Source: Liopterus haemorrhoidalis
Lineage: Eukaryota > Arthropoda > Insecta > Coleoptera > Dytiscidae
Assembly: GCA_963971575.1 (NCBI GenBank)
Contig: OZ020611.1
Location: 53,329,466-53,393,465 of the forward strand
Direction: 5' to 3'
Length of the DNA stretch: 64,000 nucleotides
In this document: positions 56,901-62,725 of the stretch, piece by piece
Numbering within the stretch: position 1 is the first letter of the stretch
How the letters are laid out: each line of letters opens with the position of its first letter
Made by a program: the position numbers and the translations under genes
The notes under the pieces: model-generated
What the model was told of the DNA's origin: nothing
The model's database searches: none
Seen by the model: the letters and a program-made list of their open reading frames with translations, nothing else

Positions 56901-59751
56901 ACTCTTAATAACACTATTTAAATGTAAAAACATTATATATAAAAATTAAATGGAAATTTGGTTCCAATATCATGCAAAAACTCTAGAGCAAGTTTTGTAA
57001 TTTCAGAGAGGGTTGTCGGCTGGTCCGGTCTTATAAACATTGTAATAAAAATTTTAAAAATATTAATTTAATTTCAAAATAAAATGTTGTTAAACGTTTT
57101 TTTAAACCTGCAATAGGTGCGAGTGGCAAAATATCCATACCGGTGGCTAAAATATAAATTTTTTTCCATAATATTTTGTCTGGTACATTGAAAGTAAATT
57201 TGAATTCGCTTACATGTTCAGAGCAGCGATTCTCATAATATGGACCTACTTTAGTTTCTAAAATCTCTGAATTTTTATAAAAAATAAAAACAAAAGAATG
57301 AAATGTATTAAACACAGTTATTTACTTGAAAATATAAATAATAAGAATTTCGGTTCTGGCAATCGTAAAGCAGTATATTTTATACGATATTCATCAATTT
57401 TATCCTCTACACTACAGACCACTTTTAGGTCTTTAAAATTTCCCAATTTTTTATAACTTAATAACATTTGAAATTTCCTTCTAACGTCTGCTTGCAACAG
57501 TGAACAAATATGGCGCAGAAGTGGGGGTGGCTTTACACAGTGCACAGCACAGGATAATGGATAAGTGACAAGTAAGGCATAATGCGAAACATCACTATTA
57601 AGATGGCTTTGGCACCTTGTATCTTTGTTCTAACGCTGTGCTGTTTGACTACTTATCAAGAAAATGAATAAAACGAGGACCCATTTTAATATCCGATTTA
57701 CTATACTCAATTTGTATCGTGTTTTCTTTCAAAATTAGTACAGTTCTTTTATTCAAAATAATAAATGAGACAACTTTAATTGTTATTGCATTGTCTTATT
57801 GATATAGTAGATAATTCAATTTTTGCGACCTTATCGGCGTCAGACCCAATTAAGTCAAATTGATCCAATCGGCCAGCGATATTACTGTATTATATTGATA
57901 TCAATTTCCTGATTAAAAAAAAAAAAAAATACAATATTTAGGTAAATTATAATAGAAATACCCTCAAAAATACATATATGTATGTAAACGTGGATAAACT
58001 AATAAGAAGCAAGGTCAAATAACTCCTTATACTCTGCATTTTTAATTGAAATATATAGCGATACGCTTCGTGAACAGAAGGCTTAAATATATTATTTCGC
58101 CGACGTGTTTTTGTTTTCCTTTGATATTTGCCAGACGATATTATAATCTTATATTTAATATATAAAGCCGTAGTGAAAACGGTTAAAAACAATTTATAGA
58201 CAGTCATAAAAAAGCTCACGACATATATATTAAAATATATTAATCATTACATAAAATTGTAATAGTTTTAATAAAATGAATAAGCTACTAAATGGGGGAA
58301 AATATAAACCGAGTATAGGAAATTAAATAAAACTTACTGCATTTCCGTTTCTTATCCATACTGGTGGATTGTATAGGTTCAATAGTTGTTGTCGGTTTAA
58401 TATCAGCTGAACTATCATTAGCACTAGATGAAGACATTGGTGTACTGGGTTCTTCCTTGATATGAGGCTCCTCTTTGATCTCACTCTCATCCATAGGTTC
58501 CGTTTTGATCTCAGTTTTAATTTCACTGGCATCTCTAATACCTTTCCCACCTTCCATATGATTATTCGTCTCACCTTCTTCTTTCTTGATTTCCATCTCA
58601 TCATGTTTCATGTCGAGTTTACCTTTGTTTGTGTTTGAAGGTGGAGGTGAGTCGTCATCTCTATCTAACGCCGCTCTTTCAATCGCCGCCATTTGTGATG
58701 ACAATGAAGATGATCGGGGAGCGTTAAGGGCAGCTCTTTCAGAGGAACTCATGCCCTTACCGAGGCTGGCAGCTGTGGAAGGTGACGTAACCATTGGTGT
58801 TGATGGAGCAGGTGAAGCACCACGCGATGAAGACACTGATTTAGGACCGACACTAGTTTGTGTTGTATCGTTAGGTGTTGGTGTTGTTAATCGTTGATTA
58901 CTGAATTGTTGGCTTGCAGATTGTTGCAGTCCGAAGGCTGAAGGTGAAGGCGCTAACCTACCCTTCATTACATCGGGGAATTGGTGATTGCTTGCTGGTG
59001 AACTGGAGGGTAACGTTGGTCCGTTGCTGTTTGAAAATGGTTGTTGTTGCGGCTGCTGAGGTTGCTGCGCTGTCGTGGCCGGAGTGGATTGTTGGGACAG
59101 AGGTTGTCCGAAAGGTGAAAGACCTGGGTTAGGCTGGGACGTAGGACTGGGTCCTGGTACGCCCACCAGGTGTTGTGTTGGCTGTGGCTGCTGTTGTTGG
59201 TTTGGTATGTTTGCAGGGAACAACATACGGTTTACTGCCTGTTGACTGACTTGCGACGTTAAGTTGATGTTTCCTATCGCAGGCGAGTTGCTTCGTAAAT
59301 TCGGTTGTTGGGGTAGTGTGCCGGGAGCACCTGGAGCGGCGGGTCTTGGGATAGCGCCACTTCCCGGCGCACAACTTGTTGGCCTTAATTGTGGTGTTTG
59401 CTGGGATTGTTGTTGCAAAAGCTGCTGTTCTTTTCTCTTCATTTTCTTCTCCTCTAACTCTTTTTGTATCTTATAGATTTTCTCCGCTAGTAGGTGGTAA
59501 TATTCTGATCTAGAGTTGGCCATCTCGTACATGTCTCCTTCTACTTTACGTGCATAGGCCACTAGGTTATGCATTCTCTTGTCTAACATTGTGGAAGGAT
59601 CCGGTGTTGGGAATATTGCTTGTACGAGTTTATGAACTAGGTGATTTCGGAGGTCAGGTGTCACTGATTGATGCCACTCTTTGGTACCTTGGACAGGTGT
59701 GGCTGTCACCTGACTAGGCTGGAGACCAGAAGGAAGTTGTAGACCTCCAAT
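20154..59751 (-). CDS. nej: CBP/p300 histone acetyltransferase (nejire), ten exons, 5' end outside window
   Basis: Nuclear coactivator that acetylates histones (H3K27, H3K18) and transcription factors and bridges enhancers to RNA polymerase II. Exons: 59751-58338, 53794-53505, 51352-51195, 43520-43410, 41900-41123, 39737-39570, 38319-38086, 33988-32953, 22528-22191, 21032-20154. All junctions are GT-AG, phases agree, and the 5406 bp sum to 1802 codons (1801 residues plus stop). Order of domains in this part: KIX (about 20-105), Pro/Gln/Ser linker, bromodomain (475-585), CH2/RING, PHD, HAT with Lys-rich loop, ZZ (about 1104), TAZ2 (about 1164), NCBD (about 1466-1509), polyQ tail ending LSKFVEQL. 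Every catalytic landmark I know is present. The gene starts upstream: TAZ1 and the first exons are not here. Best match is insect nejire. Confidence 0.97.
20895..20960 (-). repeat. (CAA/CAG)22 polyglutamine tract in nejire
   Basis: 22 consecutive glutamine codons mixing CAA and CAG without a pure CAG run, which usually limits slippage. Length differences between individuals are still plausible. Confidence 0.9.
21033..22190 (-). other. nejire intron 9, nothing recognised
   Basis: 1158-bp GT-AG intron (CAG|GTATGT to TGTTACAG). AT-rich; no transposon ends or RNA genes seen. Confidence 0.6.
22191..22528 (-). CDS. nej: nejire exon with NCBD (IBiD) domain
   Basis: 338 bp. Starts with [16 protein letters not shown] and ends in [20 protein letters not shown] then [20 protein letters not shown]. 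This is the nuclear coactivator binding domain, a molten-globule helix bundle that binds the p160/SRC coactivators and IRF-type partners. Highly similar to other CBP proteins in the [13 protein letters not shown] block. Confidence 0.96.
22911..23065. mobile_element. short foldback MITE
   Basis: Arms of about 68 bp with mismatches: TATAGCTGGGTTCGAGAAAC / GTTCGGAGTGCTC / TTTAACTCCAGAGCG against their complements at 23000-23065. Only about 20 bp separate the arms. No coding potential. Abuts the next element. Confidence 0.75.
23068..23552. mobile_element. Tigger/pogo-type element, internally deleted
   Basis: Ends CAGTGGAAGCTCTATATTCG and CGAATATAGAGGTTCCACTG are inverted repeats; TA flanks both sides (23066-23067, 23553-23554). 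On the minus strand around 23330-23270 the frame reads [20 protein letters not shown] then a stop, the transposase C-terminal tail. All else of the protein is missing. Confidence 0.8.
24333..24876. mobile_element. non-coding repeat with ACCGACCGCCA ends (copy 1)
   Basis: ACCAACCGCCAACATATATA at the left and GGCGGTCGGT at the right form short inverted ends. Interior has a GTCT microsatellite (24456-24522) and AGAGCAAATTCGGCTAAA. A copy in the opposite orientation is at 54398..54841. The left end also resembles the 422-bp unit at 6108 and a short piece at 5955. Confidence 0.7.
24456..24522 (+). repeat. (GTCT)n microsatellite
   Basis: Interrupted tetranucleotide run with GTCC and ATCT variants, inside the repeat at 24333..24876. 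Confidence 0.9.
25733..26092 (-). pseudogene. Tc1/mariner transposase N-terminal HTH fragment
   Basis: A 119-codon open frame. [20 protein letters not shown] then [18 protein letters not shown] has the helix-turn-helix spacing of Tc1-type transposases, followed by a TKKED phrase. The catalytic DDE domain is missing and the last third does not match. No inverted ends were located. Confidence 0.55.
26455..26820 (+). mobile_element. Helitron-like 5' head with degenerate tandem units
   Basis: TCTTATATATGTATATAAAA followed by a GGGGAAAATTGTTTATTTG phrase resembles non-autonomous insect Helitron 5' ends. Three diverged units of about 120 bp follow, each with TAGGCC/CTTTTGAC, CCAAATTTTGCAGTTACTC and CTGCGGAAGTAAT phrases. 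No Rep/helicase. Confidence 0.4.
27343..27574. mobile_element. degraded hAT MITE
   Basis: CAGCGTTTCCCAAATGCCGG at the left and GGTTGGGAAACAC at the right; the right terminal dinucleotide has changed. Flanks gtttagat and gtttatta agree in five of eight bases. It resembles the element at 44619..44908 in layout (GGTCCGC-type phrases) but is older. Confidence 0.6.
27590..28030. repeat. dispersed repeat, uninterrupted copy
   Basis: Carries TTCAAAAATTCCTGTTGA, GTCAAAGAGTTGTA, ATGCCAAATTTCTAGG and GCCGTTTGGCCACAAT in order. The same series at 62390..63430 is broken by an insertion, so this copy shows the empty site. The AAATTT..CTAGG..CAGACA..CCTAAAAA ending is common in arthropod non-LTR retrotransposon-type tails, but identity is not certain. 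Confidence 0.6.
28194..29269. mobile_element. PIF/Harbinger-type MITE
   Basis: Inverted ends GGGCCGAGAGTTCCAGTT (then CTAATAAAC) over about 28 bp, flanked by TTA on both sides (28191-28193, 29270-29272), the target site of PIF/Harbinger elements. 1076 bp, AT-rich, no transposase. The inner part repeats the end motif again near 29180 (GGAACTCTCGG). Confidence 0.8.
32081..32832. mobile_element. older MITE related to the 13121 family, interrupted
   Basis: TATAGGCTATTCCAAACG then TTTAAGCGGAACTA at left, TAGTTCCGCTTAAACC then AGCTATA at right. Ends are imperfect. A 559-bp hAT MITE (32178..32736) lies inside, making this the older insertion. Confidence 0.65.
32178..32736. mobile_element. hAT MITE nested in an older MITE
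   Basis: Ends CAGAGATGGGCG and CGCCCATCACTG; perfect 8-bp target duplications gcttttgg at 32170-32177 and 32737-32744. The sequence is filled with TCTACGCGTAAA/GTAGA phrases that could fold. No protein. Confidence 0.9.
32910..32942 (-). repeat. (ATT)n microsatellite at nejire donor
   Basis: About eleven trinucleotide units. On the minus strand the run begins about 10 bp after the splice donor of the TAZ2 exon (32952). Confidence 0.9.
32953..33988 (-). CDS. nej: nejire exon with HAT end, ZZ and TAZ2
   Basis: 1036 bp from TTTTACAG to CAAG|GTAAGA. Begins [20 protein letters not shown], the last HAT segment. ZZ zinc finger: [20 protein letters not shown] then [20 protein letters not shown], which binds histone H3 and SUMO. 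TAZ2/CH3: [66 protein letters not shown], a zinc-stabilised helix bundle that binds p53-type and E1A-type activation domains. The end is Ala/Pro/Ser-rich. All Cys/His ligand positions appear intact. Confidence 0.97.
34560..34940. repeat. degenerate pyrimidine-rich tandem repeat
   Basis: Units of roughly 50-60 bp with CCC(C)GT..TAAGTGATTTT and TTTATTTTCTGAATTTT phrases occur about six times with heavy divergence. On the nejire sense strand it is purine-rich. An (AT)n run lies at its start. Confidence 0.55.
35326..37853. mobile_element. possible long hAT-type element
   Basis: GAGTTGGGCAT with AATCAACT at 35326 and ATGCCCAACTC with AGTTGATT at 37832-37853 are inverted. The interior has no transposase, and the flanking 8-bp duplication is not clear. 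Treat as tentative. Confidence 0.35.
36131..36164. repeat. perfect 16-bp-arm palindrome
   Basis: AACAATAACTAAATAT and its exact complement are separated only by TG. It would form a long perfect stem. No function known; chance is unlikely at this length in isolation, although AT-rich DNA raises the odds. Confidence 0.8.
38086..38319 (-). CDS. nej: nejire exon, HAT autoinhibitory-loop region
   Basis: 234 bp from TATTTCTAG to GCA|GTAAGT. Encodes a very Lys-rich segment ([20 protein letters not shown]), matching the position of the autoacetylated regulatory loop inside the HAT domain, then [20 protein letters not shown] and [13 protein letters not shown], the conserved downstream HAT core. Confidence 0.96.
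38714..39399 (+). mobile_element. plant-type (DD39D) mariner element with Stowaway-like ends
   Basis: Inverted ends CTCCCTCCGTTCGAAAATAT and ATATTTTCGGACGGAGGGAG, flanked by TA (38712-38713, 39400-39401). It carries the C-terminal third of a transposase (38854..39303) in an almost intact frame. The 686-bp length indicates an internal deletion relative to a full element. Confidence 0.85.
38854..39303 (+). pseudogene. DD39D mariner transposase C-terminal fragment
   Basis: 149 codons. [13 protein letters not shown] holds the third catalytic Asp. [37 protein letters not shown] and [19 protein letters not shown] follow in the order seen in plant mariner-like transposases (PPNSPDLNVLDLGFF, IQSLQ, IDEL, FLTLQ, KGxNxYKIPHxxK). 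The N-terminal DNA-binding domain and the first two Asp blocks are missing. Assigned by recognition, not by search. Confidence 0.8.
39570..39737 (-). CDS. nej: nejire exon within HAT domain
   Basis: 168 bp from TATAG to GCT|GTAAGT. Encodes [20 protein letters not shown] then [20 protein letters not shown] and a basic, Ala-rich end (AAEAAANA). [16 protein letters not shown] is one of the best conserved HAT blocks. Confidence 0.97.
39738..41122 (-). other. nejire intron 5
   Basis: 1.4 kb. 40095-40205 has a short piece of the dispersed tail repeat (ATGCCAAATTTCAACTCTCT, CAGACA, CCTAAAAA). The rest is AT-rich with nothing recognised. Confidence 0.55.
41123..41900 (-). CDS. nej: nejire exon with PHD and main HAT domain
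   Basis: 778 bp from TTGTGCAG to AAA|GTAAGT. After [20 protein letters not shown] comes the PHD finger ([29 protein letters not shown]). [94 protein letters not shown]. The Trp-Ala-Cys and Trp-Tyr residues of the acetyl-CoA/lysine tunnel and the acceptor Tyr are present, so the enzyme should be active. Confidence 0.98.
41901..43409 (-). other. nejire intron 4
   Basis: 1.5 kb. 42172-42540 is a diverged tandem pair of about 180 bp (GCTAAGTTT(C/T)CATTA.TGC.TCGA.CG in each). CAGAGCTGGGCTAAGTATTT at 42540 looks like a hAT left end with AAGTACTTAAAGTACC-type phrases, but no right end was found. Confidence 0.5.
42172..42540. repeat. diverged tandem duplication, about 180 bp
   Basis: TAAG(G)CTAAGTTTCCATTA..TGCGTCGA at 42172 and GATAAGCTAAGTTTTCATTA at 42353, each followed by GAGTTTTTATTGGT(A/T)GAT and GTTGAACAC(C/T)GCT. 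Non-coding. Confidence 0.6.
43410..43520 (-). CDS. nej: nejire exon before the PHD, tandem acceptors
   Basis: 111 bp using acceptor ACACACAG (43520) to donor CAAAC|GTAAGT. Reads [20 protein letters not shown] then [17 protein letters not shown](T). A second AG at 43490 (CCGACAG|ATAT), 30 bp in, would also keep frame and give RYTFCQKCF without the ten residues. Insect CBP, as I recall, has the longer form; vertebrate CBP reads NRYHFCEKCF. The zinc-binding Cys pair is in both. Confidence 0.92.
44283..44607. mobile_element. foldback MITE with AAGCCTGGTTTATAATA ends
   Basis: AAGCCTGGTTTATAATA at 44284 and its complement near 44590-44606, with diverged ATAACAT extension. Interior repeats TTTATAATAAAT phrases. 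No protein. Confidence 0.6.
44619..44908. mobile_element. hAT MITE (CAGTGTTTCTCAAC ends)
   Basis: Ends CAGTGTTTCTCAACC and GTTGAGAAACACTG; 8-bp flanks cttaagac (44611-44618) and ctttagac (44909-44916), one mismatch. 290 bp with three GGTCCGCGGTA-type phrases. No coding capacity. Confidence 0.9.
45355..45482. mobile_element. small foldback element
   Basis: About 50-bp arms: ATATGCAAGAGCATTGAAAT then ATAAATCTTATCATCGTCTT against their complement ending near 45482, several mismatches. About 128 bp overall. Confidence 0.6.
45980..46200. repeat. dispersed repeat, copy
   Basis: GTACTATTCTGGTT, GCATTACTCTTAATTTTTAA, GGATCTTTCATTTGATACC, in the same order as at 15640 and 62390. Confidence 0.5.
48948..49324 (-). 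mobile_element. second plant-type mariner element, 377 bp
   Basis: Ends CTTCCTCCGTTCCAAAATAA (left) and TTATTTTGGAACGGAGGGAG (right), about 33 bp of inverted repeat; TA flanks at 48946-48947 and 49325-49326. It contains a shorter transposase remnant on the minus strand (49236..49054). Same terminal motif family as 38714..39399, different subfamily. Confidence 0.85.
49054..49236 (-). pseudogene. DD39D mariner transposase remnant
   Basis: [19 protein letters not shown] then [18 protein letters not shown] and a stop; in the next frame [17 protein letters not shown]. The blocks match those of the 38854..39303 fragment in order (LDL-x-FF, NxIQSL, IDEL, F-x-TLQ). One frameshift is needed. Both catalytic and DNA-binding parts are missing. 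Confidence 0.7.
50001..50075 (+). repeat. tRNA-like SINE head (tentative)
   Basis: CACCGTAAGTGGTCAT resembles a polymerase III box A and GATCAAACCC a box B, spaced about 45 bp. No cloverleaf could be completed; probably a decayed tRNA-derived SINE. Confidence 0.35.
50313..50350 (+). mobile_element. possible pogo/Tigger left end
   Basis: TACAGTAAACCCTCGTTAGC followed by CGCG has the CAGTA-R-A-CC-TCG pattern of Tigger ends. An inverted CAGTAGAGCCGTGGTT occurs at 53416 going left, but the two are not convincingly one element. Confidence 0.35.
50466..50492. repeat. short GC-rich hairpin
   Basis: GTGTCACCCC and GGGGTGACAC flank TTCCGCA. Unusually GC-rich for an intron. Could be a Helitron-type 3' hairpin on the minus strand (followed by GGCTAA), but spacing is shorter than usual. 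Confidence 0.4.
51195..51352 (-). CDS. nej: nejire exon, end of bromodomain and CH2/RING
   Basis: 158 bp from CTTACAG to AACAG|GTATGA. Encodes [20 protein letters not shown], the last bromodomain helix, then [20 protein letters not shown] and [12 protein letters not shown], the RING-like CH2 start. Ends with two bases of a codon completed by 43520 (Ser) or 43490 (Arg). Confidence 0.97.
51353..53504 (-). other. nejire intron 2
   Basis: 2.15 kb. Holds two short copies of the dispersed repeat (about 52010 and 52440) and a MITE at 52876..53270. 51370-52000 shows nothing. Confidence 0.55.
52876..53270. mobile_element. foldback MITE, family copy 2
   Basis: GTCCGTTCAAACATTA at left and the diverged complement of GTCCATTCAAACTATA at right, TA flanks. 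Shares AGTAGTTCTTTTTCAT (inverted) and TGTTGCCAAATGTTG with the copy at 1130..1455. Confidence 0.65.
53505..53794 (-). CDS. nej: nejire bromodomain exon
   Basis: 290 bp from TTTTACAG to [90 protein letters not shown]. The acetyl-lysine Asn (LYN-RKTS) and the ZA-loop PxxFDIV-type sequence are intact. Confidence 0.97.
54398..54841. mobile_element. non-coding repeat with ACCGACCGCCA ends (copy 2)
   Basis: ACCGACCGCCATCACAAAGT at left and GTTGGCGGTCGGT at right; inverted orientation relative to 24333..24876. Shares CGTGTACACG, AATTTGCTCTGCACGTG-type and GTCAAAATCGGTATGATCAC segments with it. Short (GACA)n at 54700. Confidence 0.7.
55398..55847. mobile_element. foldback element with 108-bp arms
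   Basis: Arm 55398-55505 and arm 55740-55847 are almost exact complements (ATTATGTAGTCAATTCTTGG, AATAGACCGGTTTCGACAAT). A 234-bp AT-rich loop lies between. No protein, no clear target duplication. The near-perfect arms suggest recent insertion or gene conversion between the arms. Confidence 0.85.
57031..57545 (-). CDS. unrecognised two-part open frame (uncertain)
   Basis: Two minus-strand open stretches (57545-57318 and 57315-57031) could join through a short GT-AG intron (donor TTTTCAA|GTAAAT, acceptor AAATTCAG|AGATTTT) into about 120 codons starting at an internal ATG (near 57472): [17 protein letters not shown]..., then [18 protein letters not shown]... [20 protein letters not shown] recognise no family. 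It may be a transposon relic, a nested gene, or chance. No start context or polyA evidence. Confidence 0.2.
58338..59751 (-). CDS. nej: nejire exon with KIX domain
   Basis: 1414 bp from TTTTATAG to ATGCA|GTAAGT. After [20 protein letters not shown], the KIX domain runs: [80 protein letters not shown]. It binds phosphorylated CREB and other activation domains. The rest is Gln/Pro/Ser-rich, then an acidic KxE/SUMO-like region ([19 protein letters not shown]). Phase 0 at the 5' side; upstream exons are outside the window. Confidence 0.97.
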
Positions 59752-60199
59752 CTATAAAAAATCAGTTTTAAGTACATAATAAAATAATATAATAAATAAT
59801 TTTTATTTTAAATTAGCTGTATTTATGGATAAAATCCCTGATAGGTTGAAGTCCAAACTGCATGCTAATTACTTACTGCTTCCAAACAACATCCATACCG
59901 AATTGCAATCATAACTGTACAGGGTACGTGTATCGGACTCCAGCTTGTTAGGGATTGCATCCGCGAACGATGTTATTATTATATTTAATAGGGAAGGACA
60001 CAATCAAATACATTGACATGAATAAGACAATTTTAAATTCTTGTATGTCCAATTGTTTAAGGTATGTCAAATGTTTTTATAGTATTATTTGGCATGTTAA
60101 ATAATCCAAAAGTAACTGTTTCCCCAATTGTTTTTCTGAAGTGATCTATTAATATTTCTACAAAATATTACAAATAAATTAAAATTTGATCTATGAACA

Positions 60200-60201
60200 T
60201 A

Positions 60202-60248
<47 letters not shown>
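60200..60248. repeat. (TA)n microsatellite
   Basis: About 24 dinucleotide units with one or two interruptions. Confidence 0.95.
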
Positions 60249-60253
<5 letters not shown>

Positions 60254-61492
60254 AAATAGCATATATTTCAATTTATAGTTCATTAAGGTGTTAACTAAAC
60301 AAACCAGACACAAGCCTTGCAAAAGACATACATTTTGACGTTGTATACTGAATGGCATTTTTCTTTGGTACTTGCATCTTAATTTCTGATTAATTTACAG
60401 TAAAAAATTTGGCAAATCGGGATATTCTGAACGATGCTATATGCTATAATTAAAAATTAAAAACTAAAAAATATTTTTGTCTTAATTTTGAGGTCTAACT
60501 TAACATTACAGGAAATAAAAGGCGACACTACACTGACATGTAAACACAACATTTCTTAGCTATAGCTTAGGATAATATTCTACATTATGTGCTATTACTA
60601 TTTTGAATAATAAAAATGTTTTCTAAAAACTATAATTTTAATTTCTCCATATAAAATCCGAAATTCATAACTATCCAACTAAAAAGAACATATTTTTGTT
60701 GTTATTCGTCCATGCTGACTGTGGTTTAAGTGTTAACTATTTTCAAAACTACACTGTCGTGTACAGTAAATTACATGCTATTTATATAAAAACAATAAAG
60801 GGAGTGGTGCTAACTGGTAAATGCCTATATAGGGTACATAGGGCAGACGACACGCAGTTTCAACATACGATTATCTGACATGCGCTCATTCATGAAAAAA
60901 AAAAAAAAAAATTGATGTGAAGTTTGAATATTCACACATTTCAGGGTTTCGCAGGTATATAATAAGTGAAGGCGGCATGCTGAGTGTGTAGGACAAATTT
61001 TACTTTGTAGTAATCACGGCAAAATGAACGATATATTTAAAATAATTTATCGTCTGTTAATCATATAATAAGCAAATAAAGCAATAAATTAAATTTACGC
61101 TCTTAAAAATTAAATGCATCATTTGTCAAAATATAACTAAAATTTTGACAAAATAATTTCAACATAATAAAAAAATTAAAAAAAAAAACATAAAAAATAA
61201 AACTCACTCCGTACTCGAACTCGAAACCCTTCGTCTCACACCTGGGGTGCAATTCTTGAAATGTTTCGTGCACGCAATTCGCCATGTTTCGTATGCGATT
61301 CTCCTATTGGTATTCTTGAACGGTCGAACACGCATTTTTCATGCGCATTCACATCGAATGGTTGGTAGGCAATAGAAACTGATTTGCGTGTACGTATTAT
61401 TTTGACGTTTCGTTAGAAAGGTTAGTTTTTATAACAAAAAAATGACTTTTATACAAAAAAGTTAATAAAATATATAATTTTGATGTAGAATA

Positions 61493-61747
61493 ATGGTAGA
61501 TTTAGAAAATTTAATACATTTAGATTTAATTAATGCAATAGAGGAAATGGAAAATGATATTCTTACTGATAGAAGAGTATTTGAAAAAGTGGATGCGTTT
61601 CAATTGACAGATATACAATTTATAAAATTATTTAGACTTCCTAAACAAGTTGCGTTACAATTAATAGAGATAGTGGAAACATATATTTTTCGTTTTGCTT
61701 TTTATATCTTGCCATACCCAAAAATTATATACTCATTAATAATTTAA
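61493..61747 (+). pseudogene. Harbinger transposase N-terminal fragment
   Basis: MVDLENLIHLDLINAIEEME then FRLPKQVALQLIEIV. The FRLP-K-xxA-x-xLIE block is the N-terminal part of HARBI1-like nuclease proteins. After about 65 residues the similarity stops (TYIFRFAFYILPYP may be past the deletion joint). No DDE domain. Confidence 0.6.
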
Positions 61748-61775
61748 CATACAATAAAATTTAATCAATAATAAC

Positions 61776-61979
61776 TTACTTTTCTCCATTGTTTCCAGTT
61801 TTTGTACCGCCTGATGGAATAGAATTTAAAATTTCGGTAATTTCTATCCATTTTAATTGGCTATCTTTAAAAGGAAAATTATTGCTAAATCGGCCATCTA
61901 TTATTTTTGGATTACGCGTAACAAATTCGATCAAAATATCTTTTTTTTCTTTATTAACATTTCCGGCACGCTTCGACAT
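61776..61979 (-). pseudogene. Harbinger Myb/zeste-like DNA-binding protein fragment
   Basis: MSKRAGNVNKEKKDILIEFV then TRNPKIIDGRFSNNFPFKDS, matching the N-terminus of the zeste-type regulatory protein found in PIF/Harbinger elements. The predicted NWKQWRK stretch is lost because one A is missing in the CAAAAACTGG run near 61797-61806, so the frame ends in GTKTGNNGEK and a stop. Confidence 0.7.
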
Positions 61980-62389
61980 TTTATATTGTTTTAAGAAGTA
62001 ATTTTCACAACTACAAGTTAATAATGTTTGAAAACACAACTAAAATCAAATTTTTAAACGTAGATATATCACGTGACATATGACGTTCCGCTATGCTATT
62101 GGTCGGCAAAAAGTATGTTTACATTTATCGTTCGAACGCATCTGGAAATACTTACTCAGTTTCGAATAACATTCAAGAATACCACTTGACACATTTTAGT
62201 GTTCGCATACGAAACTGACTATTCGAATTTGGTCGCACACGTAAAGTTACGCATGAGTTCAAGAATTGGACCCCAGAGCTTTAACCCATTTCGCCATCGA
62301 ACGCCTTGCATGTGAGTGTCTTACATTGGTATAACTTTTGTACTTTGTGAACCAAAAATCACAAAAAATGCGTTATTTTCCGAAAACAT

Positions 62390-62723
62390 AATCTGATCAA
62401 AAATTCCTGTTGTACTATTTCGGTTCACACCAATATACATTACTTAGAATCTTTTTAGATTTTTAGTTTAAACCATCTGGGCTACAGGGTGTGGGACAAA
62501 ATTTTTTTTGCACAATTTGGTTAAAAATCGCATCAAAATAATTTATTTTGCAAAAATAAAAATTTGATCGTTAATCCACGTACTAAGGGCTTTAATTTGA
62601 TACCCTACTCAGAATTTAAAAAAAATATTTTTGTTTTCGATGAGCACATATTGGTTTATATTTTTAGGGGGGTATGTTTTTTAGATGTTTTAGTATTTTT
62701 CCTATGTGCGGGTCAAAGAGTTG
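62390..62723. repeat. dispersed repeat, left half of interrupted copy
   Basis: TGATCAAAAATTCCTGTTGT, GCTACAGGGTGTGGGACAAA, CCACGTACTAAGGGC, GGGTCAAAGAGTTGTA in order. Continues at 63291 after the transposon. Confidence 0.7.
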
Positions 62724-62725
62724 TA

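Larger units (their letters stand above)
53795..58337 (-). other. nejire intron 1 of the window
   Basis: 4.5 kb. Contains the repeat at 54398, the foldback at 55398 and an unrecognised spliced-looking frame at 57031..57545. 55900-57000 and 57700-58300 are AT-rich with nothing recognised. Confidence 0.6.
61242..62276. mobile_element. PIF/Harbinger derivative keeping parts of both genes
   Basis: Ends CTGGGGTGCAATTCTTGAA and the complement CTGGGGTCCAATTCTTGAA pair. Inside are the 5' parts of two convergent genes: a Harbinger transposase N-terminus (plus) and a Myb/zeste-type DNA-binding protein (minus). 1035 bp in all, versus several kb for full elements, so the centre is deleted. No clear 3-bp target duplication. 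Confidence 0.75.
61204..62310 (-). repeat. tRNA-like SINE split by Harbinger (tentative)
   Basis: Outside the Harbinger ends, the minus strand reads TTCGATGGCGAAATGGGTTA (box A-like TGGC..A.TGG) on the far side and GGGTTTCGAGTTCGAGTAC (box B-like) on the near side. Rejoined they resemble a polymerase III tRNA-type head. The two halves have not been proven to belong together. Confidence 0.35.

Noticed and set aside
58586..59476. Plus-strand open frames over the KIX exon
   Set aside because: Antisense shadows of the nejire linker; no start context or similarity.
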